This document shows positions 9,860 through 20,987 of a stretch of DNA of 64,000 nucleotides, in pieces. The stretch is from contig NC_015312.1 of the NCBI RefSeq assembly GCF_000196675.2, forward strand, positions 6,464,501-6,528,500. The letters run 5' to 3'. A program made the position numbers and the translations under genes. Below the pieces are notes generated by a model, which worked only from the letters and a program-made list of their open reading frames with translations, searched no databases and was not told the DNA's origin. The stretch comes from Pseudonocardia benzenivorans CB1190 (lineage in GTDB: Bacteria > Actinomycetota > Actinomycetes > Mycobacteriales > Pseudonocardiaceae). Numbering within the stretch: the first letter of the stretch is position 1; each line of letters begins with the position of its first letter.

Positions 9860-10285
9860 TCAGGCCGAGCGCATCCGGGTCACCGAGCCGGACACGAGGC
9901 CCGACCCGGCGGGGGCGTGCCCCGGGTCGTCGCCGATCTCGGCGACCCGGTTGCGGCCGTCGACGAACACGACGCGCGGGTCGTACGCGGCGAGCTCGGC
10001 GGCGTCGTACTGACCGTAGGAGATCAGGATGACCAGGTCGCCGGGGTGCACGAGATGCGCGGCGGCGCCGTTGATCCCGATGACGCCGGAGCCGCGCTCG
10101 CCGGGGATCACGTAGGTCTCCAGCCGGGCGCCGTTGGTGATGTCGACGATCGCGACCTGCTCGCCCTCGAGCAGGTCGGCGGCCTCCATCAGGTCGAGGT
10201 CGACGGTCACCGATCCGACGTAGTGCAGGTCGGCCTGCGTCACCGTGGCACGGTGGATCTTGGACTTCATCATCGTGCGGTACAT
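9860..10285 (-). CDS. panD: Aspartate 1-decarboxylase proenzyme
   Basis: A 141-residue pyruvoyl enzyme that makes beta-alanine for pantothenate. Self-cleavage would occur between Gly24 and Ser25 in HYVGSVTVD. MYRTMMKSKIHRATVTQADL at the N-terminus, GERGSGVIGINGAAAHLVHPGD and ILISYGQ are family signatures. The C-terminal ~25 residues beyond VVFVDGRNRV are low-complexity and probably disordered. It sits between panC and coaX with gaps of 13 and 5 bp, in one operon. Confidence 0.97.
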   Translation of the reverse strand: MYRTMMKSKIHRATVTQADLHYVGSVTVDLDLMEAADLLEGEQVAIVDITNGARLETYVIPGERGSGVIGINGAAAHLVHPGDLVILISYGQYDAAELAAYDPRVVFVDGRNRVAEIGDDPGHAPAGSGLVSGSVTRMRSA

Positions 10286-10298
10286 GGTGGCCTCCGAG

Positions 10299-11180
10299 CT
10301 ACAGCTGGACCGGGACGTTGTCGATCAGGCGGGTGGTGCCCAGACGGGCGGCGACGAGCAGCCGGGCACGGCCGGTCGCGGGCGTCGGGCCGAGCTCCGG
10401 GTCGCGCAGCTCCAGGTACTCGACGTCGAGTGCCGGCTCGGCGGCCAGCACGTCACGGGCCCGGGCGAGCACGGCGTCGGCGCCGCGTGCCGAGACCGCC
10501 GCGCCCTCGGTCAGGGCCTTCTGCAGCAACGGCGCGAGGGTGCGCTGCTCGTCGGACAGATAGGCGTTGCGCGACGACAGCGCCAACCCGTCGGGCTCCC
10601 GCACGGTCGGGACGCCGACGATCGAGAGCGGGAAGTTCAGGTCGCGGACCATCTTCTGCAGCAGCACGAGCTGCTGGTAGTCCTTCTCCCCGAAGATCGC
10701 GATCTCCGGCGCGACGATCTGGAACAGCTTGCCGACCACCGTCAGCACGCCCTCGAAGTGACCGGGGCGGATCGCGCCCTCGAGCTCGTCGGCGAGCGGG
10801 CCGGGCACGATGCGGGTCTGCGCACCCGGCGGGTACATGTCGTCGACCGACGGGACGAACGCGAGCTCGACGCCCTCCTCGCGCAGCACCTCGAGGTCGG
10901 CCTCCAGCGGCCGCGGATAGCGCGAAAGATCCTCGTTCGGCCCGAACTGCAGCGGGTTGACGAAGATCGACACCGCGGTCACGGTCGAGCCCGGGAGCAG
11001 CCGGGCGTGCCGGATCAGCTCGCGGTGCCCGTCGTGCAGGGCGCCCATCGTCGGGACCAGTGCGACGCGGCGGCCCGCGCCCCGCAGGGCCCGCGAGACG
11101 GCGTGCACCTCGGCGGGCACACGGTGGACGGTGAGTTCGCCCGCGCGGTAGCCGCCCGTGGTCCGGGCAACGCTGGTCAT
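10299..11180 (-). CDS. panC: Pantothenate synthetase
   Basis: A 293-residue enzyme that joins pantoate and beta-alanine with ATP. It is a nucleotidyltransferase-fold protein with the HxGH-type motif in PTMGALHDGHREL, the NPLQFGPNEDLSRYPR block, GEKDYQQL, and the KMSKS-equivalent LALSSRNAYLS. The start ATG at 11180 overlaps the stop of the upstream DUF2520 gene (ATGA), so the two are translationally coupled. panD follows 13 bp downstream. Confidence 0.97.
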   Translation of the reverse strand: MTSVARTTGGYRAGELTVHRVPAEVHAVSRALRGAGRRVALVPTMGALHDGHRELIRHARLLPGSTVTAVSIFVNPLQFGPNEDLSRYPRPLEADLEVLREEGVELAFVPSVDDMYPPGAQTRIVPGPLADELEGAIRPGHFEGVLTVVGKLFQIVAPEIAIFGEKDYQQLVLLQKMVRDLNFPLSIVGVPTVREPDGLALSSRNAYLSDEQRTLAPLLQKALTEGAAVSARGADAVLARARDVLAAEPALDVEYLELRDPELGPTPATGRARLLVAARLGTTRLIDNVPVQL

Positions 11181-12070
11181 CGGTCCTCCCGCAGGGTGGT
11201 GAGCACGTCGTCGGCGGCCTGCTCGGCGAGCAGCCCCGCGGCGGTGGCGCGGTGCGCGGTGCGCGCGGCCAGCGTCCGGTAGGTGCGCGCGAGCTCGGGA
11301 TCGGCGGCGTCGAGCTCGCGCAGGTGGGTGGCGACGGTGCCGACGTCCCCGCGCGCGACGGGCCCGGTCAGCGCACGGTCACCGTGGCGCAGCGCGTTGT
11401 CCAGCGCCGCCGAGAGCAGCGGCCCGATCAGCCGCTCGGCCGGCCGGATGCCGACCTTCTCGAGCAGGTCGGTGGCGTCGCGCACCAGGGTGACCAGGTG
11501 GTTCGCGCCATGGGCGAGCGCGGCGTGGTAGAGCGGCCGGGCGGCCTCGGGCACCCGCACGGGCTCGGCCGTCATCTCGACGACGAGCGCCTCGCCCACG
11601 TTCCAGGCCGCCTCGTCGTGTTCCGGGGCGGTGACACCGAAGCAGCACGACGTCAGCCGCTGCACGTCCTCGACGCGGCCGGTGAACGTCATGGCCGGGT
11701 GCAGGGCCAGCGGCAGGACGCCGTGCTCGACGGCCGGGTCCAGCACCGCCACGCCGTGCGCACCCGAGGTGTGCACGACGATCTGGCCCGGCCGGAAGCA
11801 ACCCGCGGCGGCGAGACCGCGGACGAGGCCGGGCAGCACGTCGTCGGGGACGGCGAGCAGCGCGAGGTCGGAGCGGGAGACGACCTCGTCGGGCGGGAGC
11901 AGCGGGACGTCGGGCAGCAGTGTCTGCGCGCGGGCGACGGACGCCCGCGAGACGCCTGAGGTCGCGACGACGTGGTGTCCCGCGGCGGCCAGTGCGGCAC
12001 CGACGACGGAACCCACCCGGCCCGCGGACACGACGCCCACGGCGAGCCGCGCAGGCCTGCCTGCACTCAT
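11177..12070 (-). CDS. Rossmann-fold DUF2520 protein (Rv3603c-like)
   Basis: A 297-residue two-domain protein. The N-terminal NAD(P)-binding Rossmann domain starts with VGVVSAGRVGSVVGAALAAAGH and includes DLALLAVPDDVLPGLV. The C-terminal helical DUF2520 domain contains HPAMTFTG and AALAHGANHLVTLVRDA. The architecture resembles ketopantoate reductases. The gene overlaps panC by 4 bp, so a reductase role in pantothenate synthesis is an attractive but untested inference; no panE is seen in the window. ATG 12070 is preferred over GTG 12073 because GAGGAG is 7 nt upstream. The 195 bp before it probably hold the operon promoter, which I could not pinpoint. Confidence 0.88.
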   Translation of the reverse strand: MSAGRPARLAVGVVSAGRVGSVVGAALAAAGHHVVATSGVSRASVARAQTLLPDVPLLPPDEVVSRSDLALLAVPDDVLPGLVRGLAAAGCFRPGQIVVHTSGAHGVAVLDPAVEHGVLPLALHPAMTFTGRVEDVQRLTSCCFGVTAPEHDEAAWNVGEALVVEMTAEPVRVPEAARPLYHAALAHGANHLVTLVRDATDLLEKVGIRPAERLIGPLLSAALDNALRHGDRALTGPVARGDVGTVATHLRELDAADPELARTYRTLAARTAHRATAAGLLAEQAADDVLTTLREDR

Positions 12071-12268
12071 CACGCACTCCTCGCTCGTTCCAGTCCCGGT
12101 CGCGGGTACCAGACGAGTTGTCGGCTACGGCTGACGACGTGCACAGGTTAGACGCGCCCCGGCCCCCGGATGACGCCCGCGTGAGCCGCTTCACGAGCGG
12201 CGTCGGCCACCCCCGTCGCGACGCCCCCGCGACCGGCAGGTGAACCGGTCCGCCTGGTCAGGGGTCGC

Positions 12269-13642
12269 TCACGGGCGGTGGCTCGGGGGCGGACCGCCGT
12301 GACCGGGCGGCGGGCCGTAGCCCGGGCGCGGGCCGTAGCCGGGGGGCGGCGGGCCGGGGCGGGGTCCGTAGCCGGGACCGGGGCCCTGGGCGGGCCACGG
12401 CGGCGGCGTCGGAGCCGGCGCCGGCCGGCCGCCCGGCGCGACCATGATCGTCGGCGGTTCCCAGCCCGGCGGGGGCGCCTGCTTCCAGGCCGCGGAGAGC
12501 GCGTCGGGCATGCCGAGCGCCTTGGCCCGGGCCTTCTTGAGCAGCAGCAGCATATCGTCGTTGCGCTGCTGGGCTCGCTGCTGGACCGCGCCGCGGGCGA
12601 TCCGGGCCCGCATGAACGCCATCTCGGTGACGGCCGCCTGGTACTCGGCGACGGCCCGCGCCGCGGCGGGACCCGACCGGCTGCGCACCGCCCGCCGCCA
12701 CCCGCGCCTGCCGGCCAGGCTGGCCAGCAGCTCGACCTCGCTCTGCGCGATCCAGCCCGCCGCCGCGAAGCCCGGCAGCTGGTCGGCGACCGTGCGCTGC
12801 TCACGGCGTCGTTGCCAGATGATGAGCACGATCGTCGCGACGAACACCGGCAGCATGATCGCGACGTAGACCGTGATGAACGTGCCGCTGCCGCCGAGGG
12901 TCGCCGAGCCGTTCCAGAGCGCGTGCAGCGCGACCGCGCACAGGTAGCCGCCGAGCACCCAGAGGACCCGGGTGCCGACCCGGCGCGAGCCAGCCGCGAG
13001 CCCCACGGCGATGCCGGTCATCGACGTGAACAGCGGGTGCGCGAACGGGGAGAACACCCCGCGCAGCACCAGCACCGTCAGCACGCTGCCGGTCTCGGTG
13101 CCCACACCCTCGGCGAAGGCGCGGCCCATGTAGAGGATGTTCTCGGTGAACGCGAACCCGGCCGCGACCAGCCCCGCGTACACGATGCCGTCGACGATGC
13201 CGTCGATCTCGCGGCGCATGAAGACCAGCAACCCGACGAGGAACAGGCCCTTCACGGCCTCCTCGACGAAGGGCGCGATGGCCACCGCACCCAGCACGTC
13301 GCCGGTGCCGCGGCCGAGCAGGTCGTCGGCCGCGAGCGCGGCGCTGCTGTTGATGAGCAGGGCCGACAGCGCGGCGAAGCCCGCGCCCCACAGGAACGCG
13401 AGCTGCAGCAGCCGCGGCGGCTCGGGCTCCCACCGGTCGACCCACAGGAACGCCGCGACGACCGGCCCGACCGGCAGCAGCGCGCAGATCGCGCCGACGA
13501 ACACCGCCCCGACGCCGATCCGGGCGGCGACGACACCCACGACGACGAGCCCGCAGATCGCCAGCACGACGAGGCCGATGACCGGCGCGAGAACCACCCG
13601 GCGATGGCGTTGCCGGGTGGGGATGGCGACGGTCTGCGTCAT
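12269..13642 (-). CDS. PrsW-family intramembrane metalloprotease
   Basis: A 457-residue polytopic membrane protein, counterpart of Rv3604c. Seven to eight hydrophobic segments span residues 15-265. The glutamic-protease signature is present: PFVEEAVKG (Glu127-Glu128, Lys131) and GFAFTENILY, then FAHPLFTSMTG. PrsW proteins cut membrane-anchored anti-sigma factors; the substrate here is unknown. After a helical cytoplasmic stretch the C-terminus is a Pro/Gly/Tyr-rich tail with repeated GYGPRPG. It is separated from the DUF3180 gene upstream by 42 bp and probably shares the folate operon's transcript. Confidence 0.9.
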   Translation of the reverse strand: MTQTVAIPTRQRHRRVVLAPVIGLVVLAICGLVVVGVVAARIGVGAVFVGAICALLPVGPVVAAFLWVDRWEPEPPRLLQLAFLWGAGFAALSALLINSSAALAADDLLGRGTGDVLGAVAIAPFVEEAVKGLFLVGLLVFMRREIDGIVDGIVYAGLVAAGFAFTENILYMGRAFAEGVGTETGSVLTVLVLRGVFSPFAHPLFTSMTGIAVGLAAGSRRVGTRVLWVLGGYLCAVALHALWNGSATLGGSGTFITVYVAIMLPVFVATIVLIIWQRRREQRTVADQLPGFAAAGWIAQSEVELLASLAGRRGWRRAVRSRSGPAAARAVAEYQAAVTEMAFMRARIARGAVQQRAQQRNDDMLLLLKKARAKALGMPDALSAAWKQAPPPGWEPPTIMVAPGGRPAPAPTPPPWPAQGPGPGYGPRPGPPPPGYGPRPGYGPPPGHGGPPPSHRP

Positions 13643-13684
13643 GGCCCCCCAGCCTACGGGGCGATCACGAGGCGCCGCGGAGGG

Positions 13685-14164
13685 TCAGCGCCCGGCGCCC
13701 GGGCCGCGGCCGGCCTCCTCGTCGCGCGGGTCGTCGGGGGTGCGGCAGCAGCGTTCCAGCCACAGCCCGCCCGCGACGAGCACCAGCGCGCTGACCAGCC
13801 CGACCCCGGCCGCGCGGGCGTCGGACCCCGCGGCGACGACGTCGCCGACCATCGGCAGCACGTAGACCAGCAGGCCGGCCCACAGCCCGGCCACGACCGC
13901 CCCGCCCAGCGACGACGCCTTGGCCACGATCACCGCCCGGGCCGCGGCGAGCGCCTCCACCGGACGGGTTCCCGGCCGATGCTCGATCCGGGCGCGCAGC
14001 AGGTTGCCCGCGACGACCTCGACGATGCCGAGCACCGCCAGCGTGATCCCCGCCGTGAGCGGGAACGTCGGCAGCGCGGAGTAGGTGAACCGGACGAGAA
14101 GGTGCGCCACGACGGCCGCGACCAGCCCGGCGATCACCAGGTCGCGCGGGCGGGTCGGGGTCAT
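13685..14164 (-). CDS. DUF3180 membrane protein (Rv3605c-like)
   Basis: A 159-residue protein with four hydrophobic segments beginning LVIAGLVAAVVAHLLV. A cytosolic loop with the RARIEHRPGTRPVEALAAAR stretch lies between the second and third helix. This loop and the position directly after folK match the DUF3180 family. Its function is unknown, though it always sits with folate genes in actinobacteria as far as I know. The ATG at 14164 overlaps the folK stop by 4 bp (ATGA). A charged C-terminal tail follows the last helix. Confidence 0.88.
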   Translation of the reverse strand: MTPTRPRDLVIAGLVAAVVAHLLVRFTYSALPTFPLTAGITLAVLGIVEVVAGNLLRARIEHRPGTRPVEALAAARAVIVAKASSLGGAVVAGLWAGLLVYVLPMVGDVVAAGSDARAAGVGLVSALVLVAGGLWLERCCRTPDDPRDEEAGRGPGAGR

Positions 14165-14685
14165 CTCGCGTCGCTGCCCACGACGAGCGGCAGGTCGTCG
14201 CGACGGCGGACGTCGGCGATCTCGCCGGCCGGCAACGCGTCGAGGAGGGTGCGGACCGGACCGCGCCCGGCCAGCACCGCGCCCGGGTCGACGTCGAGCC
14301 AGGGGACGAGCACCGTGGCGCGCTCGGACGTGCCGGGATGCGGCAGCACCAGCTCGGGATCGTCGCTGATCACGTCGGCGCCGTCGGCGGTGACCGCGAC
14401 GACGTCGACGTCGAGCGTGCGCGGGCCCCACCGCTGCTCACGGACCCGGTGCGCCGCCTGCTCCAACCGCTGCCCACGGCGCAGCCAGCCCCAGGCGTCG
14501 GTCCCCGGGTCGTCGACGACGATCACGGCGTTGAGGAAGTCGGGCTGCTCGATCCCGCCCCACGGCGCCGTCTCGTAGACCGGGGAGGCGGCGACGAGCA
14601 CGTCGGCCATGTCGTCGACGACCGCGCGCAGGTGCGCGATCCGGTCGCCGAGGTTGGAGCCGAGGCTCAGCACGGCCCGGGTCAT
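14161..14685 (-). CDS. folK: HPPK, 6-hydroxymethyl-7,8-dihydropterin pyrophosphokinase
   Basis: A 174-residue enzyme that pyrophosphorylates hydroxymethyldihydropterin in folate synthesis. It opens with AVLSLGSNLGDR, then has SPVYETAPWGG, QPDFLNAVI and the signature RWGPRTLDVDVV that binds ATP and magnesium. LVLPHPGTSERATVLVPW is the closing block. It overlaps folB upstream and the DUF3180 gene downstream by 4 bp each (ATGA), showing tight coupling. The order folE-folP-folB-folK is as in mycobacteria. Confidence 0.97.
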   Translation of the reverse strand: MTRAVLSLGSNLGDRIAHLRAVVDDMADVLVAASPVYETAPWGGIEQPDFLNAVIVVDDPGTDAWGWLRRGQRLEQAAHRVREQRWGPRTLDVDVVAVTADGADVISDDPELVLPHPGTSERATVLVPWLDVDPGAVLAGRGPVRTLLDALPAGEIADVRRRDDLPLVVGSDAR

Positions 14686-15080
14686 GCGGGCACGATCCGT
14701 CCGCGGTTGTCGTGGGCCTTCCGCGACCGCCGTGCCACGACCGCGACGTCGGCGAACTCCAGCGGGATGGGCGCCTGCGGCTTGTGGATCGTCACCTCCA
14801 CGGCCTGCAGCCGCGCGTCGAAGTCCATGAGGTCGTCGGCGACCCGGGCGGAGACGGTCTCGATGAGGTCGCACGCCTCGCCGCCGACGATCGCCGCCGC
14901 GCGCTGGGCGAGCGCGCCGTAGTCGAGGGTGTCGGCCAGGTCGTCGGAAGCGGCCGCCGGTGCGAGGTCCACCCAGGCCGTGACGTCGACGACGAAGTCC
15001 TGCCCGTCGCGACGCTCGTGGTCGAACACCCCGTGGTTGCCGCGGACCCGCAGCCCCCGCAGCTCGATGCGGTCGGTCAC
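14682..15080 (-). CDS. folB: Dihydroneopterin aldolase
   Basis: A 132-residue FolB that cleaves dihydroneopterin to hydroxymethyldihydropterin and glycolaldehyde. The signature is IELRGLRVRGNHGVFDHERRDG; the catalytic Lys is in VTIHKPQAPI near residue 100. LDYGALAQRAAAIV and LIETVSARVADDLM are typical. The GTG at 15080 overlaps the folP TGA (GTGA), and the stop overlaps the folK ATG. The length is normal for the family. Confidence 0.96.
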   Translation of the reverse strand: MTDRIELRGLRVRGNHGVFDHERRDGQDFVVDVTAWVDLAPAAASDDLADTLDYGALAQRAAAIVGGEACDLIETVSARVADDLMDFDARLQAVEVTIHKPQAPIPLEFADVAVVARRSRKAHDNRGRIVPA

Positions 15081-15940
15081 CTGCTCGTCCTTCCTGCGCG
15101 ATCGGGCGCCGCGCCGAGCCGCCACGCGCGCGCGACGGCGATCGCGTCGACCGACGACGCGACGTCGTGCACCCGGACCCCCCACACACCCGCCTGCGCC
15201 GCCAGCGCGGTGACGGCAGCGCCCGCGACCTCCCGGCCGGCAGGCGGCCGGACGCCGTCCGGTCCGCCGAGCAACGTGCCGAGGAACCGCTTGCGCGAGG
15301 CCCCGACCAGGACGGGGAAGCCCAGCTCGACGAACACGTCGAGCCGGTGCAGCAGCGCCCAGTTGTGGTCGCCGGTCTTGGCGAAGCCCAGGCCGGGGTC
15401 GAGCACGATGCAGGCCGGGTCGACCCCGGCGAGCACGGCCGCGTCGACCCGCGCGACGAGCTCGTCGCGGACCTCGGCGACGACGTCGTCGTAGCGCGCG
15501 AGATCGTCCATCCGGTCGCTGTGGCCGCGCCAGTGCATGAGGATCCACGGCACCCGGGCCTGCGCGACGACCGAGGCCATCCGCGCGTCGGCCATCCCGC
15601 CCGACACGTCGTTGACGACGTCGGCGCCCGCCTCCAGCGCCGCCTCGGCCACCTCGGCGCGGGTGGTGTCGATGCTGACCGGCACGCCGTGCCCGGCGAG
15701 CTCCCGGACGACCGGCACGACGCGGCGCCGCTCCTCGTCGACCGAGACGCGGTGCGCGCCCGGCCGCGTCGACTCGCCGCCGACGTCGACCATGTCCGCC
15801 CCCGCCTCGCGCAGCGCGATGCCGTGGGCGACGGCGGCATCGGGGTCGAGGAAGCGCCCGCCGTCGGAGAAGGAGTCCGGCGTGACGTTGAGGATGCCCA
15901 GGACCGCGCACCGTCCCGGCTGCGGCAGGTCCCCCGCCAC
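15077..15940 (-). CDS. folP: Dihydropteroate synthase
   Basis: A 287-residue TIM-barrel enzyme joining hydroxymethyldihydropterin pyrophosphate with p-aminobenzoate, the sulfonamide target. Motifs include VLGILNVTPDSFSDGGRF, DVGGESTRPGAHRVS, VNDVSGG, LDPGLGFAKTGDHNW and GASRKRFLG. All the substrate-binding residues I know of appear present. The start is GTG at 15940, 3 bp after the folE stop. The stop overlaps the folB start. Confidence 0.97.
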   Translation of the reverse strand: MAGDLPQPGRCAVLGILNVTPDSFSDGGRFLDPDAAVAHGIALREAGADMVDVGGESTRPGAHRVSVDEERRRVVPVVRELAGHGVPVSIDTTRAEVAEAALEAGADVVNDVSGGMADARMASVVAQARVPWILMHWRGHSDRMDDLARYDDVVAEVRDELVARVDAAVLAGVDPACIVLDPGLGFAKTGDHNWALLHRLDVFVELGFPVLVGASRKRFLGTLLGGPDGVRPPAGREVAGAAVTALAAQAGVWGVRVHDVASSVDAIAVARAWRLGAAPDRAGRTSR

Positions 15941-15943
15941 GGG

Positions 15944-16561
15944 TCAGCCGCTCCGGATCAGCGACATCGCCTCGGCCCGCGACGTCGACGACGTCGAGAA
16001 CAGGCCGCGCACCGCCGACGTCGTCGTGCGCGAGCCCGGTTTGCGCACGCCGCGCATCGCCATGCAGAGGTGCTCGGCGTCGATCACGACGATGACCCCG
16101 CGCGGCTCGAGCTTGCGCACGAGCGCGTCGGCCACCTGCCCGGTGAGCCGCTCCTGCACCTGCGGGCGGCGCGCGTAGTTCTCGACGACGCGGGCGATCT
16201 TCGACAGGCCCGTGACGCGACCGGTGACGTTGGGGATGTACCCCACGTGCGCGACGCCGTGGAACGGCACGAGGTGGTGCTCGCACGTCGAGAACATCGG
16301 GATGTCCTTGACGAGGATGAGCTCCTGGTGCTGCTCGTCGAACGTCCTGTCGAGCACGGCGTCGGCGTCGGTGTACAGCCCGGCGAAGATCTCCTCGTAG
16401 GCGCGCGCGACCCGGGCCGGGGTGTCGCGCAGGCCCTCCCGGTCGGGGTCCTCACCGATGGCGATGAGCAGCTCGCGCACCGCCGCCTCGGCGCGCGCGC
16501 GGTCGACGCCGCGGTGCCCGTTGACGGAGGAGGTCGGGGCGGCCGCGGAAGCGGAGCTCAC
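15944..16561 (-). CDS. folE: GTP cyclohydrolase I
   Basis: A 205-residue FolE that converts GTP to dihydroneopterin triphosphate, the first folate step. The zinc ligands are seen in FSTCEHHLVPFHG and EHLCMAMRGVRKPGS. GLSKIARVV and RRPQVQERLTGQVADAL are family blocks. The N-terminal ~18 residues are low-complexity. The start is GTG at 16561, two bases after the ftsH TGA, with AGGGGG inside the ftsH end as ribosome binding site, so expression is coupled to ftsH. Confidence 0.96.
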   Translation of the reverse strand: MSSASAAAPTSSVNGHRGVDRARAEAAVRELLIAIGEDPDREGLRDTPARVARAYEEIFAGLYTDADAVLDRTFDEQHQELILVKDIPMFSTCEHHLVPFHGVAHVGYIPNVTGRVTGLSKIARVVENYARRPQVQERLTGQVADALVRKLEPRGVIVVIDAEHLCMAMRGVRKPGSRTTTSAVRGLFSTSSTSRAEAMSLIRSG

Positions 16562-16563
16562 GA

Positions 16564-19020
<2,457 letters not shown>

Positions 19021-19378
19021 GCAGCATCGGCCTCGCGGCCTTCACCCTCCCTGGACGATTTTCCCGGCGGCGTCCGACACTCGCCCCGAGCAGTCTGTCG
19101 GACTCGCACCGGCCCCGGATCAGCCAGGATAGCTGCCCGTCGGGCCGACCGCGGCACCGCTGCTCACCGGCATCGGTGCGCGTGCGGCAGCGCCCCGCGG
19201 ACGGAGCACCACCGGTACGTGCCCGGGCAACGAACACCACCCCGCCGGTGTTCCCGCCGGCGGCCCCGGGAAGGATCGTCCGGCAAGGGGTATCCCGGGG
19301 CTGCCGACGGTCGTTGGGCAGCCGACGAGCACGACACGCGAGGGGGCGTCGACCCACCTCGTTCCGCGGGGGGAACGC
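19021..19378. other. 358-bp intergenic region between divergent ftsH and S1 protease genes
   Basis: No convincing gene was found. The region must hold the ftsH promoter and the promoter of the plus-strand protease. A 7-bp stem GAACACC/GGTGTTC (19232-19253, 8-nt loop) lies about 125 bp before the protease ATG and could be an operator or a structured leader. Confidence 0.5.
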
Positions 19379-20326
19379 ATGCGTCGAGGGTCCGGGAACA
19401 AGCTGCGTGGGGCGGTCACGGCGGCGGTGCTCACCGCAGCGGCGACCGTGACGGCACTGGTGCTGCCCGCGACGGCCACGGCGCAACCCGCGCGCCCCGC
19501 GGCGGCCGTCGCCCCCGCGGCCCCGGCGGCCCCGGCCTGGGCGCCCGAGCAGAGCGCGGCCATCCACCCCGGCGTCCTCACCACGACGACGGGCGGCGGC
19601 CAGTGCACGTCGAACTTCGTGTTCACCGCGGGCGGACGCACCTACCTCGGGCAGGCCGCGCACTGCGGCGCCACCGGCAAGGCCACCGACACCGACGGGT
19701 GCACCTCGACGTTGCTGCCGCTGGGCACCGAGGTCGACATCACGGGCGCGACCCGCAAGGGCGTGCTGGCCTACAGCTCGTGGTCGGCCATGCAGGCACG
19801 CGGCGAGACCGACCGGGGTGCGTGCGAGGCCAACGACTTCGCGCTCGTCGCGATCGACCCGGCCGACGTCGCGTCGGTCAACCCGACGATGCCGTTCTTC
19901 GGCGGCCCGACCGGTGTCTCCTCGGCGGGGCTGCCCGAGGGCGCGCAGACGTTCACCTACGGCAACTCCCCGCTGCGCGGCGGCATCAGCGCGCTGAGCC
20001 CCAAGGGCGGCGTGAGCGCGGGCGACACCAACGGCGGCTGGGGCCACGAGGTCTACACGACGAGCCCCGGCGTCCCCGGTGACTCCGGGTCGGGCTACCT
20101 CGACGCGAACGGCGGCGCCGTCGCCGTGCTGTCGACGCTGAACCTCGCACCCCTGCCCGTCAGCAACGGGGTGGCCGACCTGGCCAGGGCGCTGGCCTAC
20201 GCGAACGAGTACGGCGGGCTGGGCCCGATCGCGCTGGTGCCGGGGACGCGGGCGTTCACCCAGAGCCCGCCCGGCGTCCCCGCGACGGCCGTGGCGGTGC
20301 CGGCGGGCCCGCCGCTCGGCGGCTGA
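19379..20326 (+). CDS. Secreted S1-family (trypsin-like) serine protease
   Basis: A 315-residue exported protease. A Sec signal peptide is clear: basic MRRGSGNKLR, hydrophobic AAVLTAAATVTALVL, then an ATATA cleavage region near residue 35. An Ala/Pro linker follows. The catalytic triad reads His in GQAAHCGATG, Asp in CEANDFALVAI and Ser in GVPGDSGSGYL. Cysteine pairs suggest disulfides. The C-terminal ~25 residues are Pro/Ala-rich. It lies between ftsH and hpt, where mycobacteria carry other genes, so it is a lineage-specific insertion. The physiological substrate is unknown. The ATG at 19379 follows a weak GGGGGGA. Confidence 0.92.
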   Translation: MRRGSGNKLRGAVTAAVLTAAATVTALVLPATATAQPARPAAAVAPAAPAAPAWAPEQSAAIHPGVLTTTTGGGQCTSNFVFTAGGRTYLGQAAHCGATGKATDTDGCTSTLLPLGTEVDITGATRKGVLAYSSWSAMQARGETDRGACEANDFALVAIDPADVASVNPTMPFFGGPTGVSSAGLPEGAQTFTYGNSPLRGGISALSPKGGVSAGDTNGGWGHEVYTTSPGVPGDSGSGYLDANGGAVAVLSTLNLAPLPVSNGVADLARALAYANEYGGLGPIALVPGTRAFTQSPPGVPATAVAVPAGPPLGG

Positions 20327-20350
20327 GCCGAGCCGGACGGGCGCCCACCG

Positions 20351-20911
20351 TCAGGCGTAGACCTCGGGTGCGAGCGTCCCGATGAACGGCAGGTCGCGGT
20401 AGCGCTCGCCGTAGTCGAGCCCGTAGCCCACGACGAACTCGTTGGGGATGTCGAACCCGACGTACTTGACCGGCACGTCGACCTTGACCGCGTCGGGCTT
20501 GCGCAGCAGCGTGCACACCTCGAGCGACGCCGGACGCCGTGACTCCAGGTTCTTGAGCAGCCACGACAGGGTCAGCCCGGAGTCGATGATGTCCTCGACG
20601 ATGAGCACGTCGCGGCCGGCGATGTCGCGGTCGAGGTCCTTGAGGATGCGCACGACACCCGACGACGACGTCGACGAGCCGTACGAGCTGACGGCCATGA
20701 ACTCCAGCTGCACCGGCAGCGGCATCGCCCGCGCGAAGTCGGTCATGAACATCACGGCGCCCTTGAGGACGCCGACCAGCAGGAGATCGGTCTCCCGCCC
20801 CCGCGGACGATCGGCGTAGTCCCGCCCCACGAGCTCGGCGAGCTCGGCGATCTTGTCGCGGATCTGCTGCTCGGTGACCAGGACGGACGCGATGTCGCCG
20901 TCGTCGTACAC
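20351..20911 (-). CDS. hpt: Hypoxanthine phosphoribosyltransferase
   Basis: A 186-residue purine salvage enzyme that converts hypoxanthine or guanine with PRPP to IMP or GMP. The PRPP-binding loop is VLIVEDIIDSGLTLSWLL, the flexible-loop region is SSYGSSTSSSG, and KYVGFDIPNEFVVGYGLDY completes the active site. The GTG at 20911 (VYDDGDIASVLV) was chosen because GAGGAGG lies 8 nt upstream. Longer in-frame starts add non-family sequence. It follows tilS by 76 bp, as in mycobacteria and many Gram-positives. Confidence 0.96.
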   Translation of the reverse strand: MYDDGDIASVLVTEQQIRDKIAELAELVGRDYADRPRGRETDLLLVGVLKGAVMFMTDFARAMPLPVQLEFMAVSSYGSSTSSSGVVRILKDLDRDIAGRDVLIVEDIIDSGLTLSWLLKNLESRRPASLEVCTLLRKPDAVKVDVPVKYVGFDIPNEFVVGYGLDYGERYRDLPFIGTLAPEVYA

Positions 20912-20987
20912 GGGGTGGGCCTCCTCGGTCCGGGCTCGTCGGCCCGACGTTCGTGCGGTCGTGTCCCCGGGACGTACCTCCGCGGGC

